Source: Agapanthus africanus
Taxonomy: Eukaryota; Streptophyta; Magnoliopsida; Asparagales; Amaryllidaceae
Reading direction: 5' to 3'
DNA: 64,000 nt
NCBI GenBank assembly: GCA_030015575.1
Contig: CM057337.1
Coordinates: forward strand, 333,384,583-333,448,582
This document shows positions 19,106-31,757 of this stretch, in pieces. A program made the position numbers and the translations under genes. The notes below the pieces were generated by a model that ran no database searches, had not been told where the DNA came from, and saw only the letters and a list, made by a program, of their open reading frames with translations. The first letter of the stretch is position 1. The number at the start of each line of letters is the position of its first letter.

Positions 19106-20243
19106 AAATGAGTAATTGGAAATATCATGAAACTAATGTGCCAAGCATCGACACAGAAATGCTGATCCATCAGGGGCTGTCTCCATCACTGGCCCCCCTG
19201 ATGGGTACGTATCATACGCTATCCCGAGAGCTCGAGTGCCTAGTTCTGACCCTCGCCTCTCGACGTATCCATACGTCCATGACTCCCGTCGGTATCCACA
19301 CGATAGCCGATGAGTCATTGGTCCTGTCACCGGATGGTATGGTTCCCCTAAGCCTCATCGCCTATCACCGCGAAATCGTTCTTGCTTCGGGGTACCCCCG
19401 GGCCCTACCATGTACCCACAGACGGTGCCTCCTCACTCCTCGAATCGGGCATATATCAGAATCGATAAATCTCATGGTGGCTGCGGAAACATCAATATCA
19501 AGGAAACTGGGTCTTTCAAATAATGCATAATTTCATGAACTACCACGGTCCCCAAATCCAGAAAACATCATGAAAAATCCATATAACAATGCGAAAATCC
19601 ATGAATATAATATGTGCGCCATATCTGAAATGCAAGCATATAAAGGAAAACCCGCTAGTTAACTGCATCAAGTTAATACAAATATCATGCGGTTCCTATT
19701 TATCCACTCCTAAATAACATCAAGTGAAGGTAAACATGTAGCTAAAACCAGATGTATATGAAATCAATAAGGTATAGCAAGATAATGTGTCTACCTATAA
19801 GCAATGATATAGTATACCCCATGGGTATAAGAACAGTATGTGCAAGGTATACCTGTAGCTATGACAGAGAGTGTGCATGTACCTATCACTAATGGTACAA
19901 TACTCTATAGGAATACAGGTATGCTAAATGCCATATATGATAAGCAGTATGAATCAATGTCACAATGTCCCTGACCAAGCAATATAATATCTATAAGCGG
20001 TTTGTGTGTGACATGGCAATTATTGACGGTGTGTGTAGCATATAATCAGTGCTCGTGCAACATGAATCGTCAATAATATGTGCAGTGTCCTACTACTACT
20101 AGTCCAGGCACAACTACATCTAAGTAATAGGGTAAAGGCGCAATTCTAACAATAACGTAGAATATGCGACAAGTAATAAAATCTCTAGCCCTGACGCATA
20201 ACGCCATGCGGGCGATTCCCCTGTAGATGTTAAATCTACTCAC

Positions 20244-20980
20244 CAACGCTCCAAGCTAGGTGAAGCCTACCACCAGTATCCCCTTGTCGTAGCGTCCGAA
20301 GTCCCCGCTTGCGAATCTAAAATTTCACAAACACATCACATAAGCATATATTCTACATCGACGAAAAGATATCGAAACGCAAGAATAACGCCCTGAAAAT
20401 CACACTGCGCGCTTAGCGCATCTAACGCGCACGACATCGGCCAAAAATCCTAACTAGGGTCGCCAAACTACGAAACACCTAGTCTAGATTCCGATCGTCC
20501 CGATCGCGCATTCAAAGCACAACAATAAATGTGATCTCAATATAAATAACGTCGCAACGTCAAAAGAAATCCACGCCTAAAAGTTACCAAAATCTAGTAA
20601 GCAGTATTTATCATTTTAGCACAAAAGTACAAGTTTTACCAAAACTATAATTTACAAATATTTTCAAATAGCATGGTTAAACCATTTAAACCTTTATTAA
20701 AAATTTTGTTTTCACTAATTAGGATTAGCAAAAAGTCTAGTTTGTAATTAAGCTTAATAGGCGATTAGGAAAATAACAATTATCATTTTCACAAAATACT
20801 TCACTTTTCCAAATCTAAGCTTCAAGATTAACCACTTTAACCATACAAAATCCTAACTTGCAATTTATACTAATTATCATGAATTAGCAAAACATGAATT
20901 TTTTTAGCAATAATAAACACTAAATAAGCAAGCTTAAAGATTAAACACAACTTATAAGGATTAGGGTTAGGATTTTATAC
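20244..20980 (-). other. Exon-like island and putative intron 1 (G2 3' LTR)
   Basis: On the minus strand: AG|GTATAAAATC at 20981/20980 (donor-like), intron-like sequence to TTTTAG at 20317, a 73-bp GC-rich island 20316-20244, then GTGAGT (20243-20238) and the GTAGAT/ATCTAC inverted repeat (20223-20239). Same arrangement as in the other gypsy LTRs of the window. Splicing is inferred. Confidence 0.5.
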
Positions 20981-21665
20981 CTCTAAATTGATTTTGGATG
21001 AAATGAGCTATGGAAATTTTGCAAAGGAAATGAGCTCACTTGGAAAAAAGAAAATGGGGCCGGCCACTTCAAAAAGCTTGTGGGAAATGGGGGTTAAATT
21101 GTGCTGTGGAAATGAGAAGCAAAACATGTGGAGGGAATGAATATATAAATGAAACCACACATCAAATTAATATAAACAATTCATGTGCAAATAATGGGAG
21201 GGGGGCCGGCCACACACAGAGAAAAGGAGGGGGTGAGCCAAAGTGTTGAAGGAGGTGACCACATCCACAACCTTATCAACTACAAAATATCCTAAAGCAA
21301 AACAAAACTTTTAATGACAACCATGCTTGCATTAATTAAACAAGTGCCTCACTCAATGACTCACCCTCAAATTTTCCAACTCACAGATGATTTCGGCCAA
21401 GATAATGATGAAGGAAAAAAAATGGAATTTGGCCAAAAAAGATATGCACAAAAAAATATTAAAATAATATTTTATTAGGGAAAAAATTTTATCTGAACCA
21501 AAACCTCCCAAATACCCCTAAAGTTCGCGCACAAGCTTTATTTTAGCTAAAATAGGTGCCGGTAAGTTTCTACGGACGTTTGATCGAAATCGGGCTAAAA
21601 CAGGAAAAACCGACAATTTTGCCCTAAAACGGGAAAATTCACAAAACGATTTCTGAAACGTTACA

Positions 21666-21682
21666 ATCTTCCCCCCTTAAAG
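21666..21682 (-). other. Polypurine tract of G2
   Basis: CTTTAAGGGGGGAAGAT on the minus strand precedes TGTAACG, the start of the 3' LTR. The adjoining GAATTCGGGGACCGAATA is the usual end of Del/Tekay-type interiors. Confidence 0.88.
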
Positions 21683-23102
21683 ATATTCGGTCCCCGAATT
21701 AAAATTCATCTACGCGTACTTTCAAGAAGATGAGTACAAAACTCACAAATCTCGCTCGCAACCTCCCAAGTGATCACTTCACAAAACGGCTACGTCCAAG
21801 AAAAACCCTCCACAGATAGCAAGACCCTTGACCGAAGTTTCCCCATCTGCCGAACCATTTACACCAATGGCTGCCGGTGAATGAAAAGATCGCGTCAAAA
21901 CTAAATGGTTTGATGCTGAATCATGTGGGAAGTCATGAAGGTAATTGCAAAAATCAACACAAAGAATACGGGATGAATAATCAAAATCTGGGCGGAAGTG
22001 CCAAATTTAAGGCAACGAACTAACTCGCTTAAAGGATCTCAAAAGGACCTAAAATTCTGGGATAAGCTTCCCAAAACTCAACACGTCATTCATCGGAAAA
22101 ATGCGTAGGAATACATGATCTCCCCACTGCGAACTCAAGTTTACGACCAACACGGTCGACATAAGACCTCTGTCTGCACTGGGCTACTCATCCTGACCTG
22201 AACCAACTGGATCATCTCCGAAGTCTAGAGACTAGCTGAGGTCCCAAAATCCTACTACGCAGAGTCAGAAAACAGATTGGTGATCGACACGACCTAACTA
22301 AACCTAAAGGTTGCCAATTGGAGCGTCTCCTGATAACAACTATCGAAGGAGAACCCTAACAATGGCTAGTGACGATCCCCAACTACCGACAACAACTAAC
22401 ACAAACACACAACAAGACAAACACCTTGAAACGAAACCTGAAATTCCTCTTTACATTCCTGTCCACCCGTAACTATCTCACAAGTCACGTCAATGTTGGC
22501 GGAACCTGAATGAACATAGAGAATTGACTGAAGTTCTTGCTCTAGGATTCCACGTCCCTACCCGATAAAATCAGGTACACAAACGCATTCCTAACTTAGC
22601 ATACCCTTGTCACAATCAAAGACTCCGAATCATTACCCAGCCGAGTATACTCAAGTATCTCTAACGAACGAGCGTCGGCGGGCAGTGTCACAACCACACA
22701 AAATCGAGCCACTCTCGTGAAACATTACAGTTAAATCACAAAGTCGCCCGAACCAAAAGCAAGAACTGATGCAGTTGCTAACCAAATCTCTAATTGCCGA
22801 AAACCCCGTACACACAAACCTCCCTAACAACAACTCTGCAGCAGATCCTTAAGCTCCCTAAGCTTCGCCAGCTTATCTGGAACGTCGGAAAACTCTTGTA
22901 CGAAAGGAACCCGGTCCAACAATCCCACTGTGGCTCCGGTATCTCGAATAAACGCCAAGAATCCACGACATCTCCTCCAAAAGCTGACTAGCGCAAAAAA
23001 GGCTGAATTCAAGCTGTGAGAGGCGGCACAACTATCCACCTGCACAACAAGAACTGACTCTCCGGGAAAACAATTTCTGACTGTTTCCTCACGGTAGTCC
23101 AC
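21683..23102 (-). pseudogene. Decayed pol of G2
   Basis: On the minus strand, fragments in changing frames are recognisable. RGFLAFIRDTG...VPFVQEFSDVP (within 22824-23102) matches the linker between protease and reverse transcriptase of chromoviruses. GSGDFVI near 22745 corresponds to the start of RNase H. A segment near 22060-22130 resembles the integrase C-terminal region. The reverse transcriptase catalytic core is not found and most of integrase is missing. Stops and frameshifts are frequent. It is a dead polyprotein gene with large internal deletions. Confidence 0.7.
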
Positions 23103-23236
23103 AGACGCCTAACACGTAGCTAACCAATCCATGCCCAGGAGAACGTCAAATCCAACCTCTCTAGAAGGATCAAGTGACGGATGAATCTCCTAACCGATTG
23201 GCATACGACTGAAATACGTGCCGCGCAATAAAAGAA

Positions 23237-24061
23237 TTACTGACAGAAGTTAACACAACAAACGGCTGATCTAGCTAACACGATCCTCGTCCCAACCATG
23301 GCACAAAGTGTGAAAACCAACAAGTACATCACAAGAACATGTAAATTAAGGATACCTGACAAATCTGCACTGGACGCCTGTGCGTCCCGATGAGTAGAAA
23401 CAAACTCTCGTATCTGCCTTCTACCCGGAACTGCTAAAACTCTTCCTCTGCCAGACTGACCCCTCTGAGCAAACCTTCCGCGTCCACGGCCTCTCTGAAC
23501 TCTACCCTGACGCGGCGCTAAGGAACAACCCCTGATGAGGTGGTGAAGGCTCCCACATCGATAGCATCCAAAATAACGCTGCTGACCCTCCTGGGGATAA
23601 GAGCTGAACGTCTGTCCACGTCCTAAGCCTCTGCTGCTCCCGCGATGGTCATGAAATCTATCTCGACGACTAAGCCTCTGTCCCTGGACTGGCACACCGG
23701 TACGGGTCCTCCACTGTCCTGGAACTCACAAAGTCTCTGGAATACGGGTCTCGTCGACTGGGGCTACATCCACTGGTGCTACGTAAGTGACAAACTGCTG
23801 CATGCTGATCCTAAGGAACAACTATGTAACAGGGGTGACAACCTCCTGTCGCTGTGCTCGAACGGCATCAACTAATGATCTCATCGTCTGGCGCAAGTCC
23901 TGCATCTCTGCCACAAGCCTAGCGAGCTGCTCTATCGAAGGCTGATCCGTCTGCACCTGTGCAACTAGCGTGCCACCCTGGTCAGTGCTCGTCTCACCCG
24001 AGCCAACTCTGACCTCGGCCCTCGCTGCATCTCTCTGAGTCCCCATAGTCGTCGGCGGCAA
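23237..24061 (-). pseudogene. Decayed gag (and protease start) of G2
   Basis: It begins at the ATG at 24061 (MPPTTMGTQRDAAR) with a helix-rich, Gln/Arg-rich N-terminus for 79 codons, then a stop. A second open part (23237-23695) has an Arg/Gly-rich region and a zinc knuckle, CYRCGSLHHLIRGC, followed by RDAQASSADLSG, typical of the gag-protease junction. The capsid core that should lie between the two parts is deleted. The protease active site is destroyed by a frameshift. Confidence 0.75.
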
Positions 24062-24282
24062 AGGCTATAAATAGAATATAAGATTCGATAAGAACACGGA
24101 AATCGAATCACAAGGATATGAATCATCAAGGAAGCAATTTCAAGTAATTGTACTTAGGTCACTTTAGACGGAGTACTGCATCGTGAGTATGCTGCAGACA
24201 TACACACACTACGTTACTCTGCTTAAGCTACCTACTCCATCATATAAAGGTCATCCTACACTCCGTAAGGTAAAAACCTAGC

Positions 24283-24294
24283 GCTCTGATACCA
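24283..24294 (-). other. Primer-binding site of G2 (initiator Met tRNA)
   Basis: TGGTATCAGAGC on the minus strand, four bases after the 5' LTR end. This is the standard PBS complementary to the plant initiator methionine tRNA. Confidence 0.92.
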
Positions 24295-25369
24295 ACTTTG
24301 TCACGACCCGAAATTGGCACGTGACGGCCCTAATACTACGCAACGCCACCAGACGTAACGCAGTAAAAGAAAGCCAAAACCCAGAAATCTAAACCATAAA
24401 AATACGGAAAAGATAATAAAAGTTTTGGAAACATTTGAAATCACAACCCAAATTCTTTAAAAGAGCCAACTTTTTCTTTAAAATTTTGGCAGCACCTCCT
24501 TGTAAAACAAGCCCCCAAAAAGGGTACAACATAAATATAAAGTAAATCATCCCAAACGGGAGCAAAATCCACGCCCAACGGTGGAAAACAACACCACAAC
24601 AGATATACGACGCCGTAGCAAAGAAATAAGAGACAAAAGAAAGGAAACTGTATAAAGACACAAATCCACAATAATATACAATATCGTCCTCACCAAGTCT
24701 CTAAGTCACAACATACTGGTAGTAGATGGAGAGTACAAGATACAACGAATATACAATACAATCTCAGATAACCACCAAACCCACCAGGGCAAAACTGCAC
24801 ACTAACAGGCGAAGTGGTATCCGCAGCCAAAAGATGATAGATAAGTGAATAGCCAGCCTCGACTACTCTGGGAAAACACCTGCAATACCTGTGGCACAAC
24901 GGGGGTGAGTTGCCAACTCGTGAATAGTAAATAACATATGCAGGTAATCGCAAGAATGTATGTACAGCGTGAATCTAAGATATGACAATTGCAGTAATAA
25001 CAGGTCATATGAGTACGAAATAATGGAAAGTACACTAACAAGTACCACCAATATATAAAGCAATAATTATATGACAACAGTATGCAATAGTCATGCACTG
25101 GGGATATGAGAAAGTAAATGTGCAACGCTCATGAAGGTACACTCACAGGTACTCCTAATACATGGAACAGTGCACAAGTATATAAAGATGAGGTATGGAG
25201 TGAAATATGTCATTTCCACGGAATCCTGACATCGTGGTAGGATCACAATCCAGCAAGACAAATCAAAATCCCAATTACTCAATCAGCCCCAAATTGGCTC
25301 TCATATCATCTAAGTGTCACATCTCCTCAACTGCACAATATCTAGAGTATCTCGTATATAAATCGAATG

Positions 25370-25720
25370 TACAACACCAAGTATATCTCACATATATCGA
25401 ATGTACATCATCAAGTAGATCTCACATATCTAGTATGTACAATATCAGGTATATCTCACATATATCAAATGTACAACATCAAGTGGATCTCACATATCTA
25501 GTATGTACAATATCAGGTATATCTCACCTATATCAAATGTACAACAGCAAGTGGATCTCACATATCTCGTATGTACAACATCCGGTATATCTCACATATA
25601 TCAAATGTACAACATCAAGTGGATCTCACGTATCTCGTATGTACAATATCAGGTATATCTTACATATATCAAATGTACAACATCAAGTGGATCTCACATA
25701 TCTAGTATGTACAATATCAA
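25370..25720 (-). repeat. 68-bp tandem repeat in the G2 5' LTR
   Basis: GTATGTAC at 25433, 25501, 25569, 25637 and 25705, period exactly 68 bp. One unit more than the left LTR. Confidence 0.93.
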
Positions 25721-25824
25721 CATTCAATCCCAATGAATCTCTTATATCCCAAATCAAATCTCCAGCACAGCTCTAACATCCTAAATATAATGACATAAAT
25801 AAATATGATGAGGGCAATACACAT

Positions 25825-25898
25825 ATATTAGCGTCTCATTCCACTAATATTGGTGTAAGGGTATATATAACAGCGGCTCAATCCCCTGTTATATATAC
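25825..25898 (-). other. Twin hairpins (G2 5' LTR)
   Basis: Arms 25825-25831/25844-25850 and 25861-25873/25886-25898, the second a perfect 13-bp stem. Loops are as in the left LTR. Confidence 0.8.
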
Positions 25899-28800
25899 AA
25901 ATGAGTAATTGGAAATATCATGAAACTAATGTGCCAAGCATTGACACAGAAATGCTGATCCATCAGGGGCTGTCTCCATGACTGGCCCCCCTGATGGGTA
26001 CGTATCATACGCTATCCCGAGAGCTCGAGTGCCTAGCTCTGACCCTCGCCTCTCGACGTATCCATACGCACATGACTCCCGTCGGTATCCACTCGATAGT
26101 CGATGAGTCATTGGTCCTGTCACCGGATGGTATGGTTCCCCTAAGCCTCATCGCCTATCACTGCGAAATCGTTCTTGCTTCGGGGTACCCCCGGGCCCCA
26201 CCATGTACCCACAGACGGTGCCTCCTCACTCCTCGAATCGGGCATATATCAGAACCGATAAATCTCATGGTGGCTGCGGAAACATAAATATCAAGGAAAC
26301 CGGGTCTTTCAAATAATGCATAATTTCATGAACTACCACGGTCCCCAAATCCAGAAAACATCAAGAAAAATCCATATAACAATGCGAAAATCCATGAATA
26401 TAATATGTGCGCCATATCTGAAATGCAAGCATATAAAGGAAAACCCGCTAGTTAACTGCATCAAGTTAATACAAATATCATGCGGTTCCTATTTATCCAC
26501 TCCTAAATAACATCAAGTGAAGGTAAACATGTTGCTAAAACCAGATGTATGTGAAATCAATAAGGTATAGCAAGATAATGTGTCTACCTATAAGCAATGA
26601 TATAGTATACCCCATGGGTATAAGAACAGTATGTGCAAGGTATACCTGTAGCTATGACAGAGAGTGTGCATGTACCTATCACTAATGGTACAATACTCTA
26701 TAGAAATACAGGTATGCTAAATGCCATATATGATAAGCAGTATGAATCAATGTCACAATGTCCCTGACCAAGCAATATAACATCTATAAGCGGTTTGTGT
26801 GTGACATGGCAATTATTGACGGTGTGTGTAGCATATAATCAGTGCTCGTGCAACATGAATCGTCAATAATATGTGCAGTGTCCTACTACTACTAGTCCAG
26901 GCACAACTACATCTAAGTAATAGGGTAAAGGCGCAATTCTAACAATAACGTAGAATATACGACAAGTAATAAAATCTCTAGCCCTGACGCATAACGCCAT
27001 GCGGGCGATTCCCCTGTAGATGTTAAATCTACTCACCAACGCTCCAAGCTAGGTGAAGCCTACCACCAGTATCCCCTTGTCGTAGCGTCCGAAGTCCCCG
27101 CTTGCGAATCTAAAATTTCACAAACACATCACATAAGCATATATTCTACATCGACGAAAAGATATCGAAACGCAAGAATAACGCCCTGAAAATCACACTG
27201 CGCGCTTAGCGCATCTAACGCGCACGACATCGGCCAAAAATCCTAACTAGGGTCGCCAAACTACGAAACACCTAGTCTAGATTCCGATCGTCCCGATCGC
27301 GCATTCAAAACACAACAATAAATGTGGTCTCAATATAAATAACGTCGCAACGTCAAAAGAAATCCACGCCTAAAAGTTACCAAAATCTAGTAAGCAGTAT
27401 TTATCATTTTAGCACAAAAGTACAAGTTTTACCAAAACTATAATTTACAAATATTTTCAAATAGCATGGTTAAACCATTTAAACCTTTATTAAAAATTTT
27501 GTTTTCACTAATTAGGATTAGCAAAAAGTCTAGTTTGTAATTAAGCTTAATAGGCGATTAGGAAAATAACAATTATCATTTTCACAAAATACTTCACTTT
27601 TCCAAATCTAAGCTTCAAGATTAACCACTTTAACCATACAAAATCCTAACTTGCAATTTATACTAATTATCATGAATTAGCAAAACATGAATTTTTTTAG
27701 CAATAATAAACACTAAATAAGCAAGCTTAAAGATTAAACACAACTTATAAGGATTAGGGTTAGGATTTTATACCTCTAAATTGATTTTGGATGAAATGAG
27801 CTATGGAATTTTTGCAAAGGAAATGAGCTCACTTGGAAAAAAGAAAATGGGGCCGGCCACTTCAAAATGCTTGTTGGAAATGGGGGTTAAATTGTGCTGT
27901 GGAAATGAGAAGCAAAACATGTGGAGGGAATGAATATATAAATGAAACCACACATCAAATTAATATAAAAAATTCATGTGCAAATAATGGGAGGGGGGGC
28001 CGGCCACACACAGAGAAAAGGAGGGGGTGAGCCAAAGTGTTGAAGGAGGTGACCACATCCACAACCTTATCAACTACAAAATATCCTAAAGCAAAACAAA
28101 ACTTTTATTGACAACCATGCTTGCATTAATTAAACAAGTGCCTCACTCAATGACTCACCCTCAAATTTTCCAACTCACATATGATTTCGGCCAAGATAAT
28201 GATGAAGGAAAAAAATGGAATTTGGCCAAAAAAGATATGCACAAAAAAAATATTAAAATAATATTTTATTAGGGAAAATTTTTTATCTGAACCAAAACCT
28301 CCCAAATACCCCTAAAGTTCGCGCACAAGCTTTATTTTAGCTAAAATAGGTGCCGGTAAGTTTCTACGGACGTTTGATCGAAATCGGGCTAAAACAGGAA
28401 AAACCGACAATTTTGCCCTAAAACGGGAAAATTCACAAAACGATTTCTGAAACGTTACAGTAGGACTAGATAGTTGATGTAGATCCGTCATCCGAACCAT
28501 ACCTTTTTCTAAACCGAAGAATCATGTGTATCTTTTAAATATGTACCTTGAGGGATGTTACGGATTTTAAAATGATATCTTTTCCTTAAAACACCGTAAC
28601 CCTTATTTTCAAAACTACGATTCGCTTCTTTTAAAATCTGTTTATATGGTTTGGGTGTGTATGCTAGATTAGATACCTATACTTATAGTAAAGATAGAAG
28701 GTTTAGGTAAACTCGGCTTGATATAAGTTATAAATGCAATGAAAAGAATATAAGACGGATCTGATGAAATGTTGATATATGGAGGCGAGTCGATCGAGAT

Positions 28801-29339
28801 GATTTATACCCTGCCGGTCCCCTGATATGAGATTATTGCGGATGTGAACCGGGACATAGGTACATAGATATATATCTATATATAGAATGTTGTGAATCAT
28901 GGATGATAGGCCGTATGTGATATTAGGCCGTACCCTCATTTGTCGTATAGGATGTTAGGATCCCTATTAGCTTAATGCCGCAGCACGATGATTTTCCGTG
29001 CGTGATGAGTTTGACTTCATGTTGATCCATACCCTTGACTAGAGGATGTCGTACGATGGATTATACCGTGCGTGATGCTGTGAGGCTAGGTGCCGATTGA
29101 TAGATTCACCGACTCAGACATATGATAGTTGCGTATACTTTTTAGCTATTAGCTGATGATTTACCTTGTGTTGCATTCATGATATTATTATTGCATTGCA
29201 TATACCTGTGATAGTACACCTGCACCATTATCGATAATGCGTATGTTACACGTACACAGATTATAGGCTCACACACTTCATCATCGATAATTGCCATGTC
29301 ACTACACAGTAGGATTGCTGCATCATGATATGACTCTTC

Positions 29340-29575
29340 GCATAACCTGCTTACACATATACATTGATATATTCATACTTGCACACATACACATTGTATA
29401 TTCACATTGGTGCACGCATACATTGATATATTCACATTGGTGCACATATACATTGACATATTCATACTTGCGCATTGTATATTCACATTGGTGCACACAT
29501 ACATTGATATATTCACATTGGTGCACATATACATTGATATATTCATACTTGCGCATATACGTATTGTGCCTACAT
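29340..29575 (+). repeat. ATTCACATTGGTGCAC minisatellite in the G1 LTR
   Basis: Alternating units of ACATTGATATATTC plus ACATTGGTGCAC or ATACTTGC recur about every 30 bp. A longer unit of about 90 bp repeats twice. Frames on both strands are repeat artefacts. Confidence 0.85.
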
Positions 29576-30628
29576 AGATAACTGGTTTTATTGCAAAATT
29601 GGGAACCGCAAGTTATATTTTAAAGAACTGAAACCTTTTAAAAAAGCAGTTTTCCTTTAATATGTCACATCACTGTTCCATGTTGCATGATATATTGATA
29701 TGCTTACATTCCTGTTATATGTCGCATACATCATGCTCTATGATTTTTACGCATTGAGATATGTTGTTTTCATGAGATTTCTGGATTTGAGAACCGTAGC
29801 TATTTCAAAAGAAATCATGTATTGTTTTAAAAACCCGGTTTCTCTTGTTATGATATTTCAGTGCGTCCACTAAGTGTTTTCTCGGTTCTGAGAGCGACAT
29901 GTGAAACCCGATTCGAGGAGCGGTAGGCACCGTCTGCGGGTACATGGTGGACCCGGTGAGGTATCCCGGGGCAAGAAGACTCGTATATGTTAGACGGTGA
30001 GCCCGGCAGGGGAGCACTACCTACCGGTGATATTATTTAGACTCGGCGGTTATCCGGAGGATACCGACCGGAGTAGCGAGATGGATACGGGCCGACCCGT
30101 GCTGCTGGGGCCGAGGGCCGATTCCGCAGACGGAGCCCGTGGGCCGATCCGGACTGATGGAGCCCGATATATGAGGATTTACGTGCCGATGCTGGGCACG
30201 GTTTTCATGATGTTTTCGAGTGTCGATACTAGGCACTCAGGTTCCATGATTGATGTGTCGTGAGGGACACCGTTGATATATATATCCTCATACTTTCATG
30301 CACACTCTTTTATGATATTTACATGCATGATATTGTTGCGTCAGTGTTGACGCGTGGACTAGATCCACATGCATACATACATACACTGATTCTACTATTG
30401 GAGATTATACATATGCTTATAGACATTGATTTATGGGTGGACGAGATCCACATATCTGCATACATTGATTAGTACTGTTGGATATTATCCGCATGCATAT
30501 AGGTATTGATTACCTTGTTGGAACATATACGACCCGGTCACCCTAGATATCATAGTATTACCGTTTGATATAGTTGACCTAGGAGTTATTGTTTATTCGA
30601 TTTCTACTTGTAGATATACTTCTATTCA

Positions 30629-30669
30629 CTAGTTGGCAACTCACCCCCGTTGTGCCACAATTCTTGCAG
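30629..30669 (+). other. Conserved block ending in an acceptor-like TTGCAG (G1)
   Basis: AGTTGGCAACTCACCCCCG and GTTGTGCCACAA are followed by TTCTTGCAG ending at 30669. The same block is on the minus strand at 8756-8790, 24890-24924, 32822-32856 and 48421-48455. It is the longest near-identical stretch among otherwise diverged LTRs. Confidence 0.8.
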
Positions 30670-31553
30670 GTTGACCGCGTGGATCAGTAGCGGCATCGCT
30701 GGCACACAGTTTCTTTTGGGTGTTTTGCAGTGGTAGGTGGGACATTTGTATCGTACCCACTCTTTTATTATATTTCATATTGTATCTAGTTAACTCCATC
30801 AATCAATCAAAAATTGTAAATTGTGTAAGTGATGAGACTTAGTGAGATTGTGGTCGCGAGACTTAGAGCGAGGGGCTTCCGACTTGTGAGTTATATGACT
30901 TGCTTTTCTTTATCTTTTTTGGTGAACTTCGCCGTTGGGCGTCATATACTTATTTATATTGTCTTGCATGGTTGTAATCCGCTGTTTGGCGAAGAGCTAG
31001 CTCCCGCTTGGGGATGCCATTATTCTTATTATCTATTTATGGTTTTGGATCAAAATATACAAAGGAGGTGCTGTCAAAATTTTTAAAAGACGAATTATGT
31101 TTTCAAACTAGTAAATTTCACTTGCATCATTCATGTTCCTTTTCTATGCATTAAGAAAAACTTGATTTCATATACCTTATTTCAAAACCTCACCTCCTTT
31201 ATTTTTTCTTAAAAGGTTTAGATTTCTGGATTTCAGCTTACTTGAATTCCGTTACGCCTTTAGACGTTGCGTGTTTCAAGTGCCGGTCACGAGCTAATAT
31301 TTCGGGTCGTGACAGAAACGATGTAGAGGCCGTATGGTTTTACGACAGGGTTCAATCATATACGTGCACTTGTGCATGTATCAGGATTCGTACGGATAAT
31401 ACTGGTGGCTTTGGTTTAAGCCGGATTCTAGTATTATATTGTTGGATTATTTTCGTCTCATTGTATTCGTATTTTTCGGAATACGGATACGGGTATGTAT
31501 ATACGGATGAGGGGTATTCTTGTAATTTATTACAAGGTGCTTCTAGAAGATGC

Positions 31554-31600
31554 CACCTCATTTAGTTTTAACCATTTAGGATTAAATGGTTAATGAGGTG
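31554..31600. other. Imperfect inverted repeat
   Basis: CACCTCATT and TTAACCATTT on the left pair with AAATGGTTAATGAGGTG on the right. The left arm has a few extra bases. It could be a small hairpin or a MITE remnant; no TSD is evident. Confidence 0.6.
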
Positions 31601-31691
31601 CAGAGGATGAGGTGTTTATTGAATTTATTGTAGCATGGCTTTGTAGTGACTTGTGGTTACTATTCAAGCATTCTTGATTTTTGTTTGTTGT

Positions 31692-31757
31692 GAGATATTT
31701 TGAAGTCTTGGGATATTTTGTTGACTTGAGATATTTTAGAGACTTGAGATATTTATT
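31692..31757 (+). repeat. 18-bp tandem repeat, four copies
   Basis: RGATATTTT-containing units start at 31692, 31710, 31728 and 31746. Confidence 0.85.

Larger units (their letters stand above)
18366..21665 (-). repeat. G2 3' LTR, second segment
   Basis: It continues the LTR after A1 and ends CGTTACA at 21665, directly followed by the PPT. With 8164-8961 it totals 4093 bp, 68 bp less than the other LTR. It contains the 68-bp tandem repeat, twin hairpins, a GC-rich block (19380-19440) and the exon-like island. It is non-coding despite frames of 60-170 codons in repeats. Confidence 0.9.
24880..27773 (-). other. Putative two-intron leader module (G2 5' LTR)
   Basis: On the minus strand: donor-like AG|GTATAA at 27774/27773, acceptor-like TTTTAG ending at 27110, exon-like island 27109-27037 (73 bp), donor-like GTGAGT at 27036-27031, and acceptor-like TTGCAG at 24885-24880. 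The last is preceded by the conserved block with AACTCAC, which could serve as a branch point. Intron sizes would be 664 and 2157 bp. The 68-bp repeats and hairpins lie in the second intron. Use in splicing is inferred. Confidence 0.5.
8164..28459 (-). mobile_element. G2: minus-strand Ty3/gypsy element with 4.1-kb LTRs
   Basis: The right (5') LTR is 24299-28459. The left (3') LTR is 8164-21665, split by A1. Termini on the + strand read TGTCACGACC...CGTTACA. Five bases before (ATAGG) and after (GTAGG) differ by one transition, consistent with a TSD in the G1 LTR. The interior is 21666-24298, only 2.6 kb, with a PPT at its left end and an initiator-Met-type PBS at its right end. The interior is deleted and frameshifted, so this copy is dead. 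The two LTRs differ by few substitutions and one 68-bp repeat unit. Confidence 0.9.
24299..28459 (-). repeat. G2 5' LTR (4161 bp)
   Basis: Uninterrupted copy of the LTR, TGTCACGACC...CGTTACA on the + strand. It provides the reference for the pre-insertion site of A1 and for the 68-bp copy-number change. It is non-coding. Confidence 0.94.
28460..31314 (+). repeat. G1 3' LTR, second segment
   Basis: It resumes after G2 with the second TSD copy and ends GGGTCGTGACA at 31314. It contains a two-copy repeat around 30350-30500, a minisatellite at 29340-29575, the GC-rich block (29930-30010) shared with other gypsy LTRs, and the conserved block at 30629-30669. No coding region is supported. Confidence 0.85.
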
